From NCBI RefSeq assembly GCF_910592395.1, contig NC_088324.1, forward strand, positions 3,410,001 to 3,474,000: 64,000 nucleotides of DNA, written 5' to 3'. Every line of letters begins with the position of its first letter. Position 1 is the stretch's first letter. Source of the stretch: Lineus longissimus. Its lineage: Eukaryota > Nemertea > Pilidiophora > Heteronemertea > Lineidae. The position numbers and the translations under genes are program-made. Under the pieces are notes generated by a model. The model was not told the origin of the DNA. It saw only the letters and a list, made by a program, of their open reading frames with translations, and searched no databases. Shown here one piece after another: positions 24,361 through 35,178 of this stretch.

Positions 24361-24545
24361 GACCATGAGTGCCGACCAGAGTGGGATTGTTGGTAAAAGG
24401 AGCCTTACCAATTCCTCAATGAACTTTGGGCTGTACCTGGCATTCTCCGGTTCGTCGACGACCTCATCTTCTCCGGCAATATCACACCTTTTTTGAACTG
24501 TGACCTTAGCCCACTCAGTAAATCGAGTTCCTTCTGCCCTATTAA

Positions 24546-27171
24546 CTCTTTCACTGCCAGATATTTTTTCGATAAATACCCCTAGTTTGCCAGGAATTGC
24601 TGTATTTTGACCATTTTTGTGAAATAAAAATGAAATAGAAATAAAGAAGATATACCAATGAAACATGTCTTATTTTCTTTGTCTATGCTTCCTCTTCATG
24701 AAACAATTCAATAATACTTTCTTTCTGAGTGGTATACATTGAAACATTCATCTGGACAAAGGGTAACTTTGCACTTTACACAAAAGTAGCGAGAATCGCG
24801 CCTTTTTCCCTTTTTTTGACATACTCTACATTTCTTCTGCTTATGCTTCTTTCCCTCCCCAGCAGGGAACATAGCCTTCTTGTGGACTTTAAACCCACCA
24901 ATGAGCCTACCTTGGGGGTCATGAATGGGTGCTCTACGGGGTGGTTGGGGTGCTGGAGGGGGGTTCTCATCATCTGAGCTGGACGGCATTTCCTCATCAG
25001 TTTTGCATAATTCTTTGATTATTGATAGCTGAAAGTCCAGTAATGACAACTTGTCATTTGGGTTATTGTCATTGTAAATGACATGGGCATTGTGTAAGGA
25101 CAGTTCTAACAAATATAATACAAGTTTCTTGGTCCACTTGATTGTTTTTCTCACAGAGGGGTAGTACGAAAGCATCTGGTCAATGCGGTCAACCCCATTC
25201 ATATTCTCATTATAATCTATGACACACACAGGTTTGTTCACATTGGTACGAGCGCCACCCCTTCCCCTGATCTGAATTTCTCTCATTGCATTGTCATGCT
25301 TTGTACTTATAACTCTCACAGTTCGATTGTCCTGCCAAGCCATTATAAGGCAACGTCCATTGTCTCTGGCAATAGTATCTCCTTTCTGAAGAGCGTGTCC
25401 ACGAGTCCCAGCTTCACGAATCTCCAGTGGCTCTCCACGGTTTTTCCTCAGTGTACCAACAACATAGGTGTTCCTATCAAGTAATGTTTCACTCAGAGCA
25501 ACTGAATTATAAAAGTTATCCATATAGAGTGAGAAGAAGTGTCCCAGTAGTCTGCCACAAAGAGCCATTACTATCTCCCGAAGTGTGTTTCGAGTTCCAT
25601 CATAGATCTGCAAGTTCCAGCAGTACGCTGTATGAGAGTCTGCAAGGATGTAACTCTTTATACCGTACTTGATTGGTTTCATAGGGTTATAAACCCTGAA
25701 TGCTAGCCTCCCTTTCCAACGGAGCATACCTTCGTCTATGGATATGTGCTCATTCGGAGTGTAATAAGCACGAAACTTAGGAAGTAATGCGTCCAGGACA
25801 GGCCTTATTTTATAAAGCTTGTCTGCGTTGTCAGCAGGCATCGCTGCATTATCGTTGAAATGCAGGAACTTCATCAACAGCTGAAACCTGTTTCTAGACA
25901 TAGTGTTATTGAAGAATGGGGTGGCGAGCACTTCATCAGTAGACCAGAACATAGATAACTCAGGCTTTTTCGTGATACCAGTCAGCATGAGCAACCCGAG
26001 TAGTTTTTTCAACTCATCCATAGTCATAGCATCCCACTTTCGAACTCGTGAATGAGGGGAGGGAATAGCATTCAGACCAGTGAAGTATTGATCTGCATAC
26101 CTGTTTGTTTCATTTACGATACCTTCCAAGACATCGTCATCAAAAAACAGGCGGAAATGATCGAGTGGGTTATTCCCTAGGTTGCGTGCAGGCCCTCTAG
26201 GCCCAGGGTTCCCGTCACAGGGCTGCACCACTGGCTGACGTCCAGCAGGCCCAAATGGATTAGGGGGAAGAACTTGTGGTCTCCCTCTGCCTCTCCTGGC
26301 TCTTGCAGGTCCTCCACGATTCTGTTGGCCCCGGGCATGATTTGGTTGACCTCTACCTCGATTTTGTTGACCTTGGGCCCCTCTCCCCCTTCCTTGGTTC
26401 CCTCGTCGACCTCTACCTCGTCTACGTCCCCTGCCCTGTCCCCTAGGAGTAGCAACTGGTGCTAGAGGCCCACCATCACTATCTGAATCACCTGAGGCAT
26501 TCCCTGCATCACTCCCGGAAGTGTCCATGCGGGCTGGACTATGGCCATGGCGTGCCCTTATTCTAGCACCACGGCGTACAGCCCCACGACCCCTAGCTGC
26601 ATTAGTAGTAGTACTAGGCCCTGGTAAAGGTTCATTATCAACAGTGCTACCATCGTCACTATGTATATCTATATCTAAATCAGGCCTATTACTGCCGAGA
26701 GCATCGCCACTTTCACTGTCACTTTGATACACAGGCACATAGTCATTGTCTCTACCATTATCGTTATCAGAGTCAACATCTGGGCCACCAAAATCGCCAT
26801 CAACAGACTCAACAGCTCTCTCACCTGTATCAAGGCCTTCCTCAACATCACAATCATATTCAGTGTCTGAATCATCGCCAAAAGGATCGCTTTCCGAACC
26901 AGAATCAGCGCAAATCTCAGCGACTTCTTCCACAGTGAAAGTTTTCCCTCTCCTGCCCGCCATTTTTGGCCAATGACGTCGCCTCGTAATGCTTACGCAC
27001 ACTTTCGATCGTCTGCTTGATGCCACATGAGTCATACATTGATTCTATGAGCTCAAATCGCCACGCCATCTGCTATAAGACCTTGAACTAAAAAAACGTT
27101 GATCGACGTCCTTTGGCAGTCAAGTGATTTATAGCAAAAACGTCGAACGACGTCCTTTGGCAGTCAAAGAG
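24546..27171 (-). mobile_element. Complete piggyBac element in TTAA
   Basis: TTAA at 24542-24545 and 27172-27175 flank a 2,626-bp element. Its ends read CTCTTTCACTGCCAG on the left and, as complement, CTCTTTGACTGCCAA on the right. ACGTCCTTTGGCAGTCAA is repeated inside the right end (about 27107 and 27151). The transposase gene fills the interior. Removing the element together with one TTAA restores a continuous frame in the surrounding minus-strand exon (FLN/RAEGT), which shows the insertion point and its relative youth. Confidence 0.93.
24708..26963 (-). CDS. piggyBac transposase, intact
   Basis: It excises and inserts its element at TTAA through an RNase H-like DDD domain. The start at 26963 (MAGRRG) is preferred over the in-frame ATG at 27035 because it sits closer to the usual family start and has a better context. 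This gives 751 residues. The order is: a long acidic Ser/Asp/Glu N-terminus (to about residue 110); an Arg/Gly-rich and Gln/Gly-rich tract (about 165-235, RGRGQ-type); the catalytic domain with HISIDEGM, YMDNFYNS and IDYNENMNGVDRID, each keeping the key Asp; and a C-terminal cysteine-rich zinc finger from CRVCQKKGKR to the end. No stop or frameshift. With both ends present, it could be active. Confidence 0.95.
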   Translation of the reverse strand: MAGRRGKTFTVEEVAEICADSGSESDPFGDDSDTEYDCDVEEGLDTGERAVESVDGDFGGPDVDSDNDNGRDNDYVPVYQSDSESGDALGSNRPDLDIDIHSDDGSTVDNEPLPGPSTTTNAARGRGAVRRGARIRARHGHSPARMDTSGSDAGNASGDSDSDGGPLAPVATPRGQGRGRRRGRGRRGNQGRGRGAQGQQNRGRGQPNHARGQQNRGGPARARRGRGRPQVLPPNPFGPAGRQPVVQPCDGNPGPRGPARNLGNNPLDHFRLFFDDDVLEGIVNETNRYADQYFTGLNAIPSPHSRVRKWDAMTMDELKKLLGLLMLTGITKKPELSMFWSTDEVLATPFFNNTMSRNRFQLLMKFLHFNDNAAMPADNADKLYKIRPVLDALLPKFRAYYTPNEHISIDEGMLRWKGRLAFRVYNPMKPIKYGIKSYILADSHTAYCWNLQIYDGTRNTLREIVMALCGRLLGHFFSLYMDNFYNSVALSETLLDRNTYVVGTLRKNRGEPLEIREAGTRGHALQKGDTIARDNGRCLIMAWQDNRTVRVISTKHDNAMREIQIRGRGGARTNVNKPVCVIDYNENMNGVDRIDQMLSYYPSVRKTIKWTKKLVLYLLELSLHNAHVIYNDNNPNDKLSLLDFQLSIIKELCKTDEEMPSSSDDENPPPAPQPPRRAPIHDPQGRLIGGFKVHKKAMFPAGEGKKHKQKKCRVCQKKGKRRDSRYFCVKCKVTLCPDECFNVYHSERKYY

Positions 27172-27175
27172 TTAA

Positions 27176-28284
27176 GGAAGTCCTCTTCGCTATCATTAGT
27201 GTCTTCAAGCGATTCAACAAGAAATTCATCAACTGATCTGAACTCATCGGTTGAAGTATCCTTAGATTTCTGCCCCGCTTGTTTCTTTTCACTTCTTTTG
27301 ATGCTGTTTATTCTTTTGCTCATTCTTTCGCCTGCCTCGCGGACGGTGGTTGTAAGGTGAGTTCCATGTGCGATGATAAACAAATCCAGCAAAGCTGCTT
27401 CAGCCTCATAAAGAAAACCGGCATTTAATATGGTGCTAAAGCAGTACATTCCATGTCTTCTGAGTAATATTTCTTGAATATACCTTTGACGTCCTTCATG
27501 ACATGGCTGCAGCATGCGTGTGGAAGTGTTTTTTTCGTCAAATCATTATCCTGTTGCCTGCCCCTTAACAATTCTCCATGATCTTTCAAGGAACCCTTTT
27601 AGGGTCTCTCCATTAAACTCCTGGAGGATAGCCAAGATGAACACCATAGCCCTGTCCATATTTATTTGACATGGGATTGCTGCTCGATTATAACCATATA
27701 TCAACGTTTCATGCCGACGGAACTCTGATATCCAGTATCGAATGAGGGGAAGAGATTGAACTGTGCTAAGCATTGAAAACAGAGGGATTGGCGGTGAGCC
27801 TGCCACTGGATTCCGCATGCAAACCTCATAGAACAAATACTTCTTCCCTTTCTTTGGTTTTCGGGCTACTTTCCCCGTTGCATCGATTACCGCTGCATCC
27901 CTCTGACTTAGGTCGTGGAAAAGGTGGATCCCATCTTCCCGCCAGTAGAAGACAAATTGTGGGTCTAACGCGATTAACTGAATGAAGCCAGGTATTTTTG
28001 CATTTTTATTATCAGCCGCCATTTTGGACTTCATCTTGAATAGACTCGTCATTTCATCTCTGTCGAATGCAAGTTGCATGTTTGCCTCATGTGCTATTTG
28101 TCGGAAAACCTGACTAGTCTTTCCAATATCATCACAATTTCCATGCACCTCCAACAGGTCTGCACCCTTCTCAGTGATGCGCTTAAGATATTCATTGTGC
28201 GGCATCTCTCCAGATGCAAAAATTCTTTGGAGATCTCGTCGTTTTTGGCCACGGACTGACGCATGTATTGATCTTCCTCAATGT
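27176..28284 (-). pseudogene. Mutator-like (MULE) transposase core, decayed
   Basis: The frame from about 28284 downward contains CDDIGKTSQVFRQ, then AVIDATGKVAR (first Asp region of MULE-type DDE domains). It continues with PLFSMLSTVQSLPLIRYW, INMDRAMVFILAILQEFN (second Asp region), and after a frame change near 27545, LPHACCSHVMKDVK. This matches Mutator-like transposases as selfish-element proteins in many animals. The protein needs frame changes near 27545 and 27440, with in-frame stops between them, so it is inactive. It continues across the piggyBac at 27172 into the exon at 24316-24541 and then into the USP-like tail. Confidence 0.6.
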
Positions 28285-28627
28285 TTAGTGTCTACGGCCT
28301 CGTCAGGTTCGTTTCGTGGGGAAAATAAAGGATTTAAACAACGTTTCTCAGTTTCTTATTATATTGGCTAGCAATTGTTCATAACATCGTTGAATCACAT
28401 GTACAAAGTATGTTACATAAAAGAACGCCAGGAGGCAGCACCTACTGGGCGCTAAATTTAAAGAGTACTTAGTACCATGGGAACCATACAACGCATTTTG
28501 TGACAAACTGTTCCACTGTATATAACCCTCACATTTAGGTTCCGATCGAGTTTAACGACTGCGTCGATTGAACATAGCCCCGTTTTAGAGCGCGCACAAT
28601 AGAGATGTGCAGTTAACAGATGGTACA

Positions 28628-30630
28628 TTACGGGTTACTTTCCCTTATTCCCCTGACGATCGATTTGTACCACATTCCTCTTTTAAGGTAGTTTTTAGAT
28701 GCCCCTTCTTGCATAGTATCCCACTGTTCCTGTGTTATGCGAAAAGTGGCTCGCTGGGGGATTTCAGGTTCAAAGTCAATGGCCTTTCCGATTGCAGCCT
28801 CTACTGTCTGATAACTAATTGGAATGTCATCTGCAATCTGTTCCAATCCCTCATCTCTGTCTCCTATAATAGCCTCCCGTCTATTTGCCCACAACTCTTC
28901 TCTAGCAACTCCCTCAAGCCCACCTTTTCCTCCAGCAAAACCAAGATATCTCCTGCCCTCACCAACGTCTTCTTCTTGTAGACTTTTGTTGTCCTCTCTT
29001 GTTGCCCTGCCCTCCATGCGACCTTCTCCTATATATTCACCGTCCTTGCCTATGTCTACAGCACCTTTCATCCTTGACCCCGACTCACTTCCGTAACGTT
29101 CATCAATGTCTTTACCCTCATTGTCCAAGTGTTTGGAACATTTTTTCTCTGACCTCGATTTGCCACGGCATTGGTCTTCCATATCTTCATCCTCCTCACC
29201 GTCGCGTTCTACTCCTGATCTCTCTGGATCTGCTTCGCGTTGGCTACTTTCTGCCTCCTGTTCATCTTCCTTACCAGCGTCCTGCTGGACAATTAATCGG
29301 GGTCTCTTTGGAAGAATATCATCAGGAACAATCCAGTTGTTGGAGTACATGGTCGCGGTTCGAGATGGTTCCTTTCGAGACTGATTATCAAATGACGTTC
29401 CATTGCTGGTCTCAGTTGCTGGCACACCCTCACCACCGGCTTCGGACTTAGTTGAATAAGCGCCACCAAGGTCTGTTGGGGGATTTGCACTAGTCATTGG
29501 GGCATCTTCAACCACAGCTTTTTTCCTTAACATCAAATAAAGTGTACAGTCCGTCGTGTAAAATCCACGTGCTTTAAGATATTGGCCATAATTACAGGGG
29601 TTACACTGAATGTCCACGAAGTGAGTCGGTATGTTTCCTTCCCTATCGCCCAGACTTAAATCCATATCTGCAAGTGATCCGAATTTTGATTTTCCACCCT
29701 CAAAAAACAACACCTTCGCTTCATCAATGATATCCTCCACACTCAAATCTAGCGTATGTTGTGGAATTTTTCTCACCTTGCCCCCATCAGATGTAAATAC
29801 CTGCTTATAGCCAGTGGGCTTGTGATGTTTCCAGCCAACTCTGATAATGGGATTCTTTGTCCTTGTCATCCTTGCCTCGACTGACACATCACTGCCTTCC
29901 TGCAATAATAAGAGAAGAAAAATAAATATCCCCTGCAACACTGTGTAATTTTGCTGCCTGCATTCAATCCTGGCGAAAAACTTACGACAGCGTATTCTCG
30001 GTGTTCAGCCGGAGGCGCGCTTGGTTCTATTCATCTCATAACTAATTCTTTTCTTTTAAATATTATTTCGTATGATACCAGTACACATTAGTGACTGAAA
30101 TACTTTATTAAATTTTCATTAAAATAATTACAACTTATCCTCGCAGATGGCGTTGGTTTCAAGGTCCCACAGCATTGAAGGAGGGCTCTTGCGACTGAAA
30201 CCTGGTGGAGCTTGCAGGTTTGCATCAACTTGGAGCGCACATTGATCAACGCAAACTATAAACCACTGACCAGTAGAGCAATCTGCGAGAAGCCCAGATA
30301 ACTAAAAGCACGGAGAGCCACGTTTTCTATTAAAACTCCCATGCATGCCGTCATATGACGGGCCCCCGTAGGCAAGGGGTTAATTCAACAATCATTTTCA
30401 AGTTGTTAAGAGACAAGTTGTTGGTTCCTCAAACTTACCCTCGCTTTTTTTCCACAGCTTGATTTCACGTTTCCTTTGCGTTTCCGTATCTTGTCCATAA
30501 TTTCTTTAATTTTATCATCGGCGTTCTTGTTGTTGTTTCTATCTCTGCTGTCAGATACAAATGAAGATTTTGATATGATTACCGACATAGCATTATATTT
30601 CCTAAGTGCACAGGACTCTCTCCCACACAC
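28628..30630 (-). pseudogene. N-terminal exons of the Mutator-like gene
   Basis: Exon 1 (about 30437-30630) is Lys-rich (KIRKRKGN, CGKKAR) and ends in a GTAAGT donor. The next exon begins after TTATTGCAG at 29898, in phase. It reads RVGWKHHKPTGYKQV, GGKVRKIP, EAKVLFFEGGKS and a Cys/Tyr-rich stretch, an N-terminal module I associate with large mobile-element proteins of marine animals. A long acidic Glu/Asp/Arg-rich linker follows (about 29460-28900), then TFRITQEQWDTMQEG near 28720. I infer that it belongs with the MULE core downstream because strand, order and spacing fit. The exon junction between 28690 and 28284 was not resolved. Confidence 0.5.
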
Positions 30631-31018
30631 AGGTGACCACAGGTCTTCAAAAAATGGCGTTGATTGACCCCTTTCGTTTCATATCAATGTATTTTGAGGT
30701 CATGTTCTCGCTATGCATATATAGCACCCAAAGTAGTAGATTTTAATAATTTTTCTTATGATAACCTAATCTGAAATTTCCAAAATAGCCTGCAGCAATT
30801 GCCTGTCAGCAGTTTACTTGTCACCCCATGTCTTGAACAAGGAGTGAAATAGAGCAAATTATTTTTTACCAGGGGAAATGGAAACAGTACCAAAGTTCAA
30901 AAATAAAACATAGATCCTTAAATGAATAGCCTTCACAATGATTGTGTAGCCGGGGACAGACAAACTGCTTCTTCCGGATGACAATAGACTTTCTTCTTCA
31001 GAGCAATAACTTATGACA

Positions 31019-31228
31019 CTTCTGTAAATGATATAGATATATATTTTAAACCTCTCACACCGACATAAACTGGTCAAATGTCTTTTACAATGATGACAAA
31101 ATATGAAGCACTTACAATGATGACAAAACATGAAAATACACAGAAAACAAATGAAACTGCACTAACCTGTAAATGATATAGATATATATTTTAAACCTCT
31201 CACTCGGACATGAACTGGTCAAATGGCC
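31019..31228. repeat. 60-bp direct repeat, 147 bp apart
   Basis: CTGTAAATGATATAGATATA followed by TATTTTAAACCTCTCAC occurs at about 31021 and again at about 31168, with matching flanks (AACTGGTCAAATG). Between them AATGATGACAAAA repeats twice. Local segmental duplication; no gene. Confidence 0.75.
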
Positions 31229-31820
31229 CAGAACACAGGTAGGGAGAACCCACATAGGCCTACACCCAATATTAGAATCACAAAGGAAATAGGCCTACTA
31301 CTGAATTACCCTGTACGGAACCAATGTCCTGACATGACCCAAAATAAATAAAGCTAGGCCCTTAACCCCCCAAGCTCTAAATTCCTAGATCTGGTAACAA
31401 TTGGTATCATGGCTGCATAACATGATCTTATTGCCTCGGGCAAAATGCGAGGAAGTTTACAGCAGATAGAGCCACTTTTAATTTTTTACGGCAACATGAA
31501 AAATCAGTGCCTGCCATGAGAAAAATCCATGGGTACCATCAGTCACTCCCGCAACCCTTTCCACGGGCACTATTTTTTTCACTCCCGCCAGCTGTCCAGC
31601 GGGCGGGCCATGCCAGTAAACGGGTGTGATCACGCCCGCCCCCGTGATCACGCCCCCTGCGCCCGCAAACTACTGCCATGAAACGGGCGCGATCACGCCT
31701 GCGGCTGCATGAGACACCTGTAAACAATTCCAGAGTAAAACAATTTCTGGGCAAGTCGCAGGACTAAGTCATGCTGCACGTTGGGCATGGCAATTTATTA
31801 TATTATGAACAAGGAATTTA
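31229..31820. other. Spacer with GC-rich patch
   Basis: A GC-rich patch at 31555-31710 is built from GATCACGCC and GCGGGCGGG words, with short inverted matches (GGGTGTGATCACGCCC). No protein domain on either strand. Confidence 0.4.
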
Positions 31821-31823
31821 GAC

Positions 31824-32430
31824 AAAACCCCTGGACATTACAGCGCTGAATGAGGAAGACTCTGTCCTCAGGAACCGCCTTTTCTCCATGTACTTCTCCA
31901 GAGCAGAATCAATGATTTCATCCCTATCTTGGTCAGACCAACTGAAATCATTGATTTTGATCAGGAGAAGGTTTTCCATAGTATTGTGGCTGGTGCTGAG
32001 GCGGCGATCAGACAACATAGCGGTGAGGTGACTGAAGCCAGCCTCGACTAGGCCATTGGTGGCTCCAATGCACAGGACATGTTCTGCAAGAATGCAGATG
32101 TTTGGGAACGACTTTTGTCGGAACTGAAAGACTTTCCTCCAAAGTTCTCGACATGTGCAACCACTGTAAAAGTTGCGCGCCAAGATTCTGAAGTCTTTCC
32201 ACTCACGATGGAGCTTCGACTTATCAAAAGAGCTGTGCTGAAGGGGCTCCTGAAAGAAGTCTGCAAGCTTCTCAATGTCAACGAGATCAGACTCTGGTCT
32301 ATCTTTCCAATTAGCTGATCAACCCAACTCTTAGACATGAACACCTCCTCCCTAAATGATCCAAACCTGTCCTCCAAGCAATCACTGATTTGTGTCAGCT
32401 GCCCACTCAGACCTGTAATCACATCATTTG
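31824..32430 (-). pseudogene. hAT transposase C-terminal fragment
   Basis: The minus-strand frame ending at about 31824 reads RELWRKVFQF, NICILAEHVLCIGATNGLVE, AGFSHLTAMLSDRRLS and ENLLLIKIND. This is the conserved hAT dimerisation region at the C-terminus of Ac/hobo/Tam3-type transposases (the usual SxxxERxFS core is altered to NGLVEAGFS). Upstream sequence (DLVDIEKLADFF, DKSKLHREWKDF) stays in phase back to about 32310. There a frame change is needed to join MSKSWVDQL. The fragment stops where a CAAGAA-rich repeat begins at about 32440. The BED finger and catalytic region are absent. Confidence 0.8.
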
Positions 32431-32439
32431 TATTCTCCC

Positions 32440-33042
32440 CTTAGGAAAATAAATCCAAGAAAAACCCAAGATCATCTTGCATAATCTTGCATGCATCTTG
32501 GGTTTTCTTGGGTCCTGTACAATTGTGTATATCAATGTATTAATACCCAAGAAAACACCTGGCGAAGCGAAAAATCCCTGTGTTTTCTTGGTATTGTCTT
32601 AGAAAATTTTATTCCATTGACCTCTGTTTGTCTTGTATTTTCTTGGATAATTCTTGGCATTTCTTGGATTGTACGAAAGTAAACACAAGAAATTGCAAGA
32701 ATATATCTTTGATGGCTCTTGCAAATTCTTGTTAATTCTTTTAAATTCTTGTGTGCGGGTCAGTATCTTGGGTCTTCCTATGAACACAAGAATTGTCAAG
32801 AAAGAGTTCTTGGCAATTCTTGGATTTGTCATGAACCCAAGAAAGCGTCTTGGGTCTTTCTATGAACACAAGAATTGGCAAGAATTGATGGTTGTATTCC
32901 AAGATTCGCCAAGAAAGAAATCTTGGCAATTCTTGGATTTGTCCTGAACCCAAGAAAGTGTCTTGGGTTTTTCTATGAACACAAGAATTGGCAAGAAAGT
33001 ATTCTTGGCAATTCTTGGATGTGGCCTGAACCCTAGATGCCC
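32440..33042. repeat. 600-bp CAAGAA/TTCTTG repeat block
   Basis: CAAGAA, TTCTTG and CTTGGG words recur throughout. Three larger units start CTTGGGTCTTCCTATGAACA (about 32769), CTTGGGTCTTTCTATGAACA (about 32849) and CTTGGGTTTTTCTATGAACA (about 32961). Each is followed by CAAGAATTGGCAAGAA and a TTCTTGGCAATTCTTGGATT complement, so every unit is itself an inverted repeat. It abuts the truncated edge of the hAT relic. Confidence 0.85.
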
Positions 33043-33156
33043 AAAAACAAGCAAAATGGATGAAACTGAATGACGCATTAGCAATTTTTTTCAAATTTTA
33101 TTCTGCCAAAAATATTTAACGGAGCGCCTCCTCAACAGTTAAAAGCTTAGGCACTT

Positions 33157-34112
33157 TTAGTCCCTGGAGCTATGCCCCTTAGAGTTTGTTGATACTTTAT
33201 CGTCATCACTCCCTGCTTCACTGATATTTCCTTCGTCGTGCCTGTTGTCAACACTGTCATCGCTCTCGCTCTCGATGACATATTCCTTGGTTTTGATAAT
33301 TTTTTTTTTGGGTTTTTTACTCTCTTTTCTCTCTTCCTTCTTGGTGTCATGACACCTCTGTACCAACCTGCTTCGAATTTTTGCAGCTGTTAAGGGCTTT
33401 CCATCTTTTCCCTTCGCCTCTGGGAATAGATGATGGGCTGTATCTGAAGATAGAAAAGATTTTTTTTCTTCAAAAATGTTTGGTCTCAGATAATTCTGAT
33501 GAGGTATAAGTCATGGCTCAAATTGGTCTGTGTGGTTTTGAAACCTGTGTTTGAAATAAGCCCTACTTCTGTTAACACTATTTCCCACTTCATTAGTTAC
33601 TAAACCCAGCTAGAGAGGTCGCGCTTGCGGTATATCAAGCTGATATGCTTTACATAATATGCATTCATTTCAGTTAACCTTTTCAATCCGACATCCCTCA
33701 TCTCATACCGACCGGTCTGCCCTGAGCGGAATGACATACTGCATCGCTAACTCAAGTTCTGACTTGTGGCGCCACCCTCGATAACTCTAGATACGGGATA
33801 GTATCCCGCTCTGGGCAATTGAAATGGTTGAATAAGTTGAATCGCTGATGTTTTGCAGACGTGCTTGGTTAGGGTCAGCCCAGGATTGAAAAGGTTAACG
33901 AACTGCTCTCAGTCTGAACAGCTTATTTTGGGATAGATGTGATGATCTTCCATAAAAATGTTTTGCAAGAGTATACAGTACTTACCAGCAATAGCAGAAA
34001 TAATTCTGTTATCCAATTTCTTCTTCCCATTAGCCCCCGATAAATTGTAATTCCTCAGGTCTTCCTTATCATAAAAGGTTCCCATGGCTGCAGAGAGGCA
34101 ATAGGTAAGGTC
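33157..34112 (-). CDS. BEN-domain gene, two exons
   Basis: BEN domains bind DNA or chromatin. Exon 33986-34112 follows the acceptor AACTTCAG and reads MGTFYDKEDLRNYNLSG and GKKKLDNRIISAIA. It joins in phase to exon 33157-33443 (acceptor CTATCTTCAG), which continues HHLFPEAKG, LTAAKIRSRLVQRC, then a Lys-rich tract (KKPKKKIIK) and an acidic tail to a stop. The K-x-LD...I..A I pattern followed by FP and a basic helix is the BEN signature split by an intron. A 217-bp MITE lies in the intron without disturbing either exon. Upstream exons are uncertain; the MADS-like frame at 34709 is a candidate. Confidence 0.65.
33678..33894. mobile_element. 217-bp TTAA-flanked MITE
   Basis: TTAA at 33674-33677 and 33895-33898 flank ends reading CCTTTTCAATCC and, as complement, CCTTTTCAATCC (12 bp perfect). 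The TTAA target suggests a piggyBac or Kolobok derivative. It lies in the intron of the BEN gene. No coding content. Confidence 0.85.
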
Positions 34113-34708
34113 CTGAAGTTGGAACAAGAAAAAGGGGACCACATGTACTAAAATACCAACTACTTTCCTTAAATCAGACAGAATTCATTATAATATCTGA
34201 ATAGTATATGAACTAAGCATTCAGTAGATACTGTTTTTTATCATTATATAACTTGTTACCATGGCAACAGCAGCCATATTGGATTTTTTTGCTTAATACC
34301 CTGTGTCAATGATTGCTCCTCAACCACTGCTTATTTTTTAATAGTATTTTTTTTGTAAATGGATCAAATGCTAATCTGTGATTTAACAGACCAGTTTTTG
34401 TTCCAGAATATATTTCTGGTGTTAGAATGCGACTTTTGAAGGGACCCTGAAACCAAGGTACCTAATTAGCAATGCATGATCAAATCATCTTCACCCCCAT
34501 ATGTTAAGTCATACCCCTGGTTGTTTTCTACACCTCCCTCTTGCGTATTATAAGAAGAAAAAGAAACCAGAACCCGAGTGATATCAATATGGTCCCACTG
34601 CTCTGACGAGACTGTGGGACCATAATTATCTAAAACAATGCTTTTTAAACATTTTATCTTGCATTTTCTTGTGTTTGGACTCTGTCGCCTTTCTGAAGGT
34701 ATAAAAAA

Positions 34709-35178
34709 TTAAAAAAACACGTTTTGGGCCGGCTTTTGCTGGGCTAACTGTCCTTTTCCCTGTAATTTTCCTATTACTAGGTGAATCATCGATCGGTTTG
34801 TATGCCTGGAGTTGTTTGGGCAGGGAACTGCACATATACTCGGTATCGTTGCCTCGTCAATATGAATGCTGTCCGACAGTTGGTCTTGTTGACCGACGTA
34901 CAGGTCAACAAGAGTTTGCTTACTTCCAGAATCACGTTTTATGCCTTCAAGTTCGTACTTGTGTACTAATTTATCTGACCCACTGTACTGGACACTTGTC
35001 TTTCCATTGCAGTTGGTAGACTTTATCATTACGAAGACTTCCACCTCTGGACATCGTCTCCACAGCTCGTATCCCTTACTGAACAGGGTTGTCCTCCTTT
35101 TGCACAGGGTGGTTCTCTGCGCTGCCGCGGTTTCTGGCTTTTCCAACACCAATCTCTTCTTTGTGGGTGGCTTGTCTC
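34709..35178 (-). CDS. Possible MADS-like exon
   Basis: After an acceptor-like site (TTAACCAG) at about 35179, the frame reads RRDKPPTKKRLVLEKP and then a stretch TLCKRRTTLFSKGYELW followed by CPEVEVFVMI and GKTSVQYSGSDKLV. The KR..LF.KGYEL..C..EV..MI pattern resembles the DNA-binding helix and first strand of a MADS box, but the match is partial. It ends at a stop at 34709 or at an undetected donor. It could be an upstream exon of the BEN gene. I am not sure of the family. Confidence 0.35.

Noticed and set aside
26177-26455. 92-codon minus-strand frame inside the piggyBac gene
   Set aside because: It is another phase of the Arg/Gly-rich repeat region of the transposase.
30370-30385. AAGGGGTTAA as a piggyBac right end
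   Set aside because: The complement TTAACCCCTTGCCTACG looks like a terminus, but no matching left end was found in the preceding kilobases.
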